Shown in pieces: positions 61,878 through 64,000 of a stretch of DNA of 64,000 bases. The notes beneath the pieces are model-generated. The model saw only the letters and a program-made list of their open reading frames with translations, did not search any database and had not been told where the DNA came from. This DNA comes from UBA5109 sp965662565 (GTDB lineage Bacteria > Pseudomonadota > Gammaproteobacteria > Pseudomonadales > Pseudohongiellaceae). How positions within the stretch are numbered: the first letter of the stretch is position 1; every line of letters begins with the position of its first letter. The stretch lies in NCBI GenBank assembly GCA_965662565.1, contig CBFIHS010000006.1, forward strand, positions 1-64,000. The letters are read 5' to 3'. The position numbers were made by a program, and so were the translations under genes.

Positions 61878-63875
61878 ATGACAAATTTCACTTCAGCTTT
61901 AGGTATCGATACTGGCGGAACCTTTACGGATTTTGTCCTTATAAGCGCTGATAAGACGCTATCTCACAAGGTTTTATCTACTCCAGACTCTCCAGAGCGA
62001 GCCATTCTACAGGGGATAACGGAAATGGGTCTAGCGGAAGCTGTTGCTAAAGGTGAGATTAACATCATTCATGGCAGCACTGTCGCAACTAATGCCGCAC
62101 TTGAAGGTAAAGGAGTTACAACGGCATTCATTACCAACAAAGGCTTTAAAGACATGCTAACGATCGGTAGACAAACTCGCCCGAATCTTTACCATCTTGA
62201 AAGCTCTGCCATTATCCCTCCCGTCCCGAAAGAACTTTGTTTGGAAGTAAGCGGAAGGTTTGACGCAGCTGGCAAAGAGCTTGAAGCACCTTCACAGCTA
62301 GATTTAGAAGCACTAGTAGAAAAACTTGAGGAACTTAAACCCGATGCTGTAGCGATAAATTTGTTGTTCTCATTTTTGGATAATCGCCATGAAATCATAG
62401 TTGAGGACTTCTTGATTAAAAATTTATCATGGCAGCCTTTTATCTGCCGCTCTTCTTTTGTATTGCCCGAATACAAAGAATATGAGCGCGGCATTGCCAC
62501 TTGGCTAAATGCGTCTTTGAGCCCTTTGATGAGAAATTACTTACTCAAGCTTAAAGCCAAGACCGCTCCGTCTCGCTTATCCATTATGCAGTCTTCAGCA
62601 GGTACTATTGATGCCGAGCAAGCAGCAGACCGTGCCGTTAATTTATTACTTTCCGGTCCTGCAGGTGGCCTTGCAGCCGCAAGCTATCTTGCAAAAGTTC
62701 ACAAAATTACGGGGCTGATGACCTTTGATATGGGAGGTACATCAACTGATGCGGCTTTATTAGACAAAGGTAATGTGCTTCTGAGTAATGAAGGCTCCAT
62801 TGGAAATTACCCTGTTAGTGTGCCGATGGTTGATATGCATACTATTGGAGCAGGTGGAGGATCGATTGCATATCTTGATTCAGGCTCATTATTACGTGTA
62901 GGTCCAGAATCAGCTGGCGCAAAACCCGGCCCAGCTTGTTATGGTTTAGGAGGCACAAAAGCAACTGTTACCGATGCGAATTTGATTCTTGGTCGCTTAG
63001 ATAGAGAAGCCTTCATGGGTGGAGAGATCGAATTAGATCATAGTACCGCTGCTTACGCAGTAGGGAAAATTGCCAAAAAGTTAGCGCTCACAAACCAGGA
63101 AACTGCCATTGGTATAGTAAAAATTGCAAACGAACACATGGCGCAAGCCTTGAGGGCAATTTCCGTAGAAAAGGGGTTTGACCCTAAGCTCTTTCGCTTA
63201 TGCTGTTTTGGAGGGGCTGGTGGTTTGCATATTTGTGCCCTTGCCGATGCACTTGGCATGACTCAAGCTTTAGTGCCAATGTATGCAGGAGTCTTATCTG
63301 CCCTGGGCATGCTATTAGCCCCAATAGAAAGAAATTTATCGCAAAATTATCAAACCCTGCTAGAAAACGCTGATGAAGATAATGTTCATGCCTGTTTTGA
63401 AGCCTTGAAAAGCCAGGCCATAGAAGAATTAAAAAAAGAAGATGCCGATATCGTAAAAGCTCAAATATCTTGCAGTGCTGATATGCGTTATCTCGGCCAG
63501 TCATCAACTCTAAACGTCGAGTGGCGAGGCAGGGAAGAAAGCGTAAAACGATTTCATGATTTACATGAAAAGCGCTATGGACACCGTCTATCGGGTAAAG
63601 CTGAATTAGTGAATTTACGCTTGAGTATTAGAGTTCCCATTCAAAATCATCAGCTTGAAAAACTAGCAAACCAAAAGAATGCTGAGCCAATTGCATTTCG
63701 TGAACTTTTTGGCTTTTCAGAAAAACTAGCCGTTTACCAACGTGAAAAACTTTCAGCAGAACAAATAATTAAAGGCCCAGCTCTAATATTAGAGAAAAAC
63801 TCCACAACATTAATTGGAACTGAATGGTGCGCCAGAACTGATGTTTTTGGCAACTTGTTCCTTGACAAGCTTTAA
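61878..63875 (+). CDS. HyuA-type hydantoinase/5-oxoprolinase subunit A
   Basis: 665 residues. The N-terminal ATPase part has LGIDTGGTFTDFVLIS and IHGSTVATNAALEGKGV, and the central part has MTFDMGGTSTDAALL, HTIGAGGGSIAYLDSGSLLRVGPESAGAKPGPACYGLGG and LFRLCCFGGAGGLHICALADALGM, all family signatures. It is somewhat shorter than typical HyuA (about 690). Enzymes of this type hydrolyse hydantoins, oxoproline or related rings together with a HyuB subunit, which is not present in the remaining 125 bp. The substrate is unknown. Confidence 0.88.
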   Translation: MTNFTSALGIDTGGTFTDFVLISADKTLSHKVLSTPDSPERAILQGITEMGLAEAVAKGEINIIHGSTVATNAALEGKGVTTAFITNKGFKDMLTIGRQTRPNLYHLESSAIIPPVPKELCLEVSGRFDAAGKELEAPSQLDLEALVEKLEELKPDAVAINLLFSFLDNRHEIIVEDFLIKNLSWQPFICRSSFVLPEYKEYERGIATWLNASLSPLMRNYLLKLKAKTAPSRLSIMQSSAGTIDAEQAADRAVNLLLSGPAGGLAAASYLAKVHKITGLMTFDMGGTSTDAALLDKGNVLLSNEGSIGNYPVSVPMVDMHTIGAGGGSIAYLDSGSLLRVGPESAGAKPGPACYGLGGTKATVTDANLILGRLDREAFMGGEIELDHSTAAYAVGKIAKKLALTNQETAIGIVKIANEHMAQALRAISVEKGFDPKLFRLCCFGGAGGLHICALADALGMTQALVPMYAGVLSALGMLLAPIERNLSQNYQTLLENADEDNVHACFEALKSQAIEELKKEDADIVKAQISCSADMRYLGQSSTLNVEWRGREESVKRFHDLHEKRYGHRLSGKAELVNLRLSIRVPIQNHQLEKLANQKNAEPIAFRELFGFSEKLAVYQREKLSAEQIIKGPALILEKNSTTLIGTEWCARTDVFGNLFLDKL

Positions 63876-63964
63876 CCTTGAGTAGAGGATAAGCCTATAA
63901 ATAGGGGCTTTTAGTTAAACTCACCTAGTTAGTGCCTAAAGGCTAGGATAGAGGTCAGGAAAAA

Positions 63965-64000
63965 ATGCAAAGCAGAGTCTTCACATCTTTATTTATCTTA
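63965..64000 (+). CDS. First 12 codons of a further gene, cut by window edge
   Basis: An ATG at 63965 preceded by AGGTCAGGAAAAA opens a frame to the window end, reading MQSRVFTSLFIL, which looks like the start of a signal peptide. It does not resemble a HyuB start. The call rests only on ribosome-binding site and frame. Confidence 0.35.
   Translation, partial: MQSRVFTSLFIL

Noticed and set aside
63891..63910. Weak hairpin after the HyuA gene
   Set aside because: The stem is interrupted by unpaired bases and the T-run is short; too weak to list as a terminator.

Overview
The window looks like a chromosomal segment of a gammaproteobacterium, probably a marine or other aquatic free-living lineage with a low GC content (roughly 40 percent by eye). 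Gammaproteobacterial markers are hldE and a waaG-waaC-waaF inner-core LPS locus, cmoA/cmoB, rpoH, ftsYEX, rsmD, coaD, yfhL, mutM, an Fe-type sodB and a single-chain gcvP. A 10-base N run at 45853-45862 shows a draft scaffold. TTG start codons are common. No rRNA, tRNA, CRISPR array, prophage or complete insertion sequence was found.

Layout. 1-11265: LPS core locus: hldE (cut by the window edge), an unusual LpxL acyltransferase fused to an LPS-kinase-like domain, WaaE-like, GT9 and GT4 glycosyltransferases, a DUF6492 protein and a methyltransferase on the plus strand, then waaF-waaC-waaG on the minus strand. 11303-14141: an orphan GspE/PilB-type ATPase and a RAYT-like (REP-associated) transposase relative. 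14299-19626: cmoA-cmoB, a HIT hydrolase, an Lrp/AsnC regulator divergent from leuA with a perfect 11-bp-arm inverted repeat between them, and a YgjP-like metallopeptidase. 19642-21667: rpoH, DUF423 and trmB. 21894-26451: a cytochrome c lipoprotein with an FNR class II-like promoter, a TSUP permease, two tandem DUF6644-like membrane proteins, a carboxylesterase, a glutaredoxin-like protein and YchJ.

26808-40005: a seven-gene, tightly packed cluster: vWA/amidotransferase-like membrane protein, caspase-like protein lacking the catalytic Cys, TPR-gluzincin peptidase, MoxR ATPase, DUF58, BatA-type vWA protein and a 1230-residue Gln-rich DUF4175-like protein. This is the most interesting system here. 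It resembles MoxR/vWA chaperone-type modules with two protease-fold proteins added.

40068-54800: GNAT acetyltransferase, VIT/CCC1 transporter, gcvT-gcvP (no gcvH), a secreted M6 protease, a TPR/TonB-C protein, a TAT-exported molybdenum hydroxylase (IorAB type), a PlsC-like acyltransferase and sodB. 54870-64000: ftsY-ftsE-ftsX, rsmD, RidA, an NSS transporter, coaD-yfhL, mutM, a HyuA-type hydantoinase subunit and the first codons of another gene.

Gene order mutM-yfhL-coaD...rsmD-ftsY-ftsE-ftsX...rpoH-DUF423-trmB matches the backbone known in Pseudomonas-type genomes, but about 33 kb of other genes lies between ftsX and rpoH. The MoxR cluster, gcvTP, M6 protease and IorAB are therefore accessory relative to that backbone.
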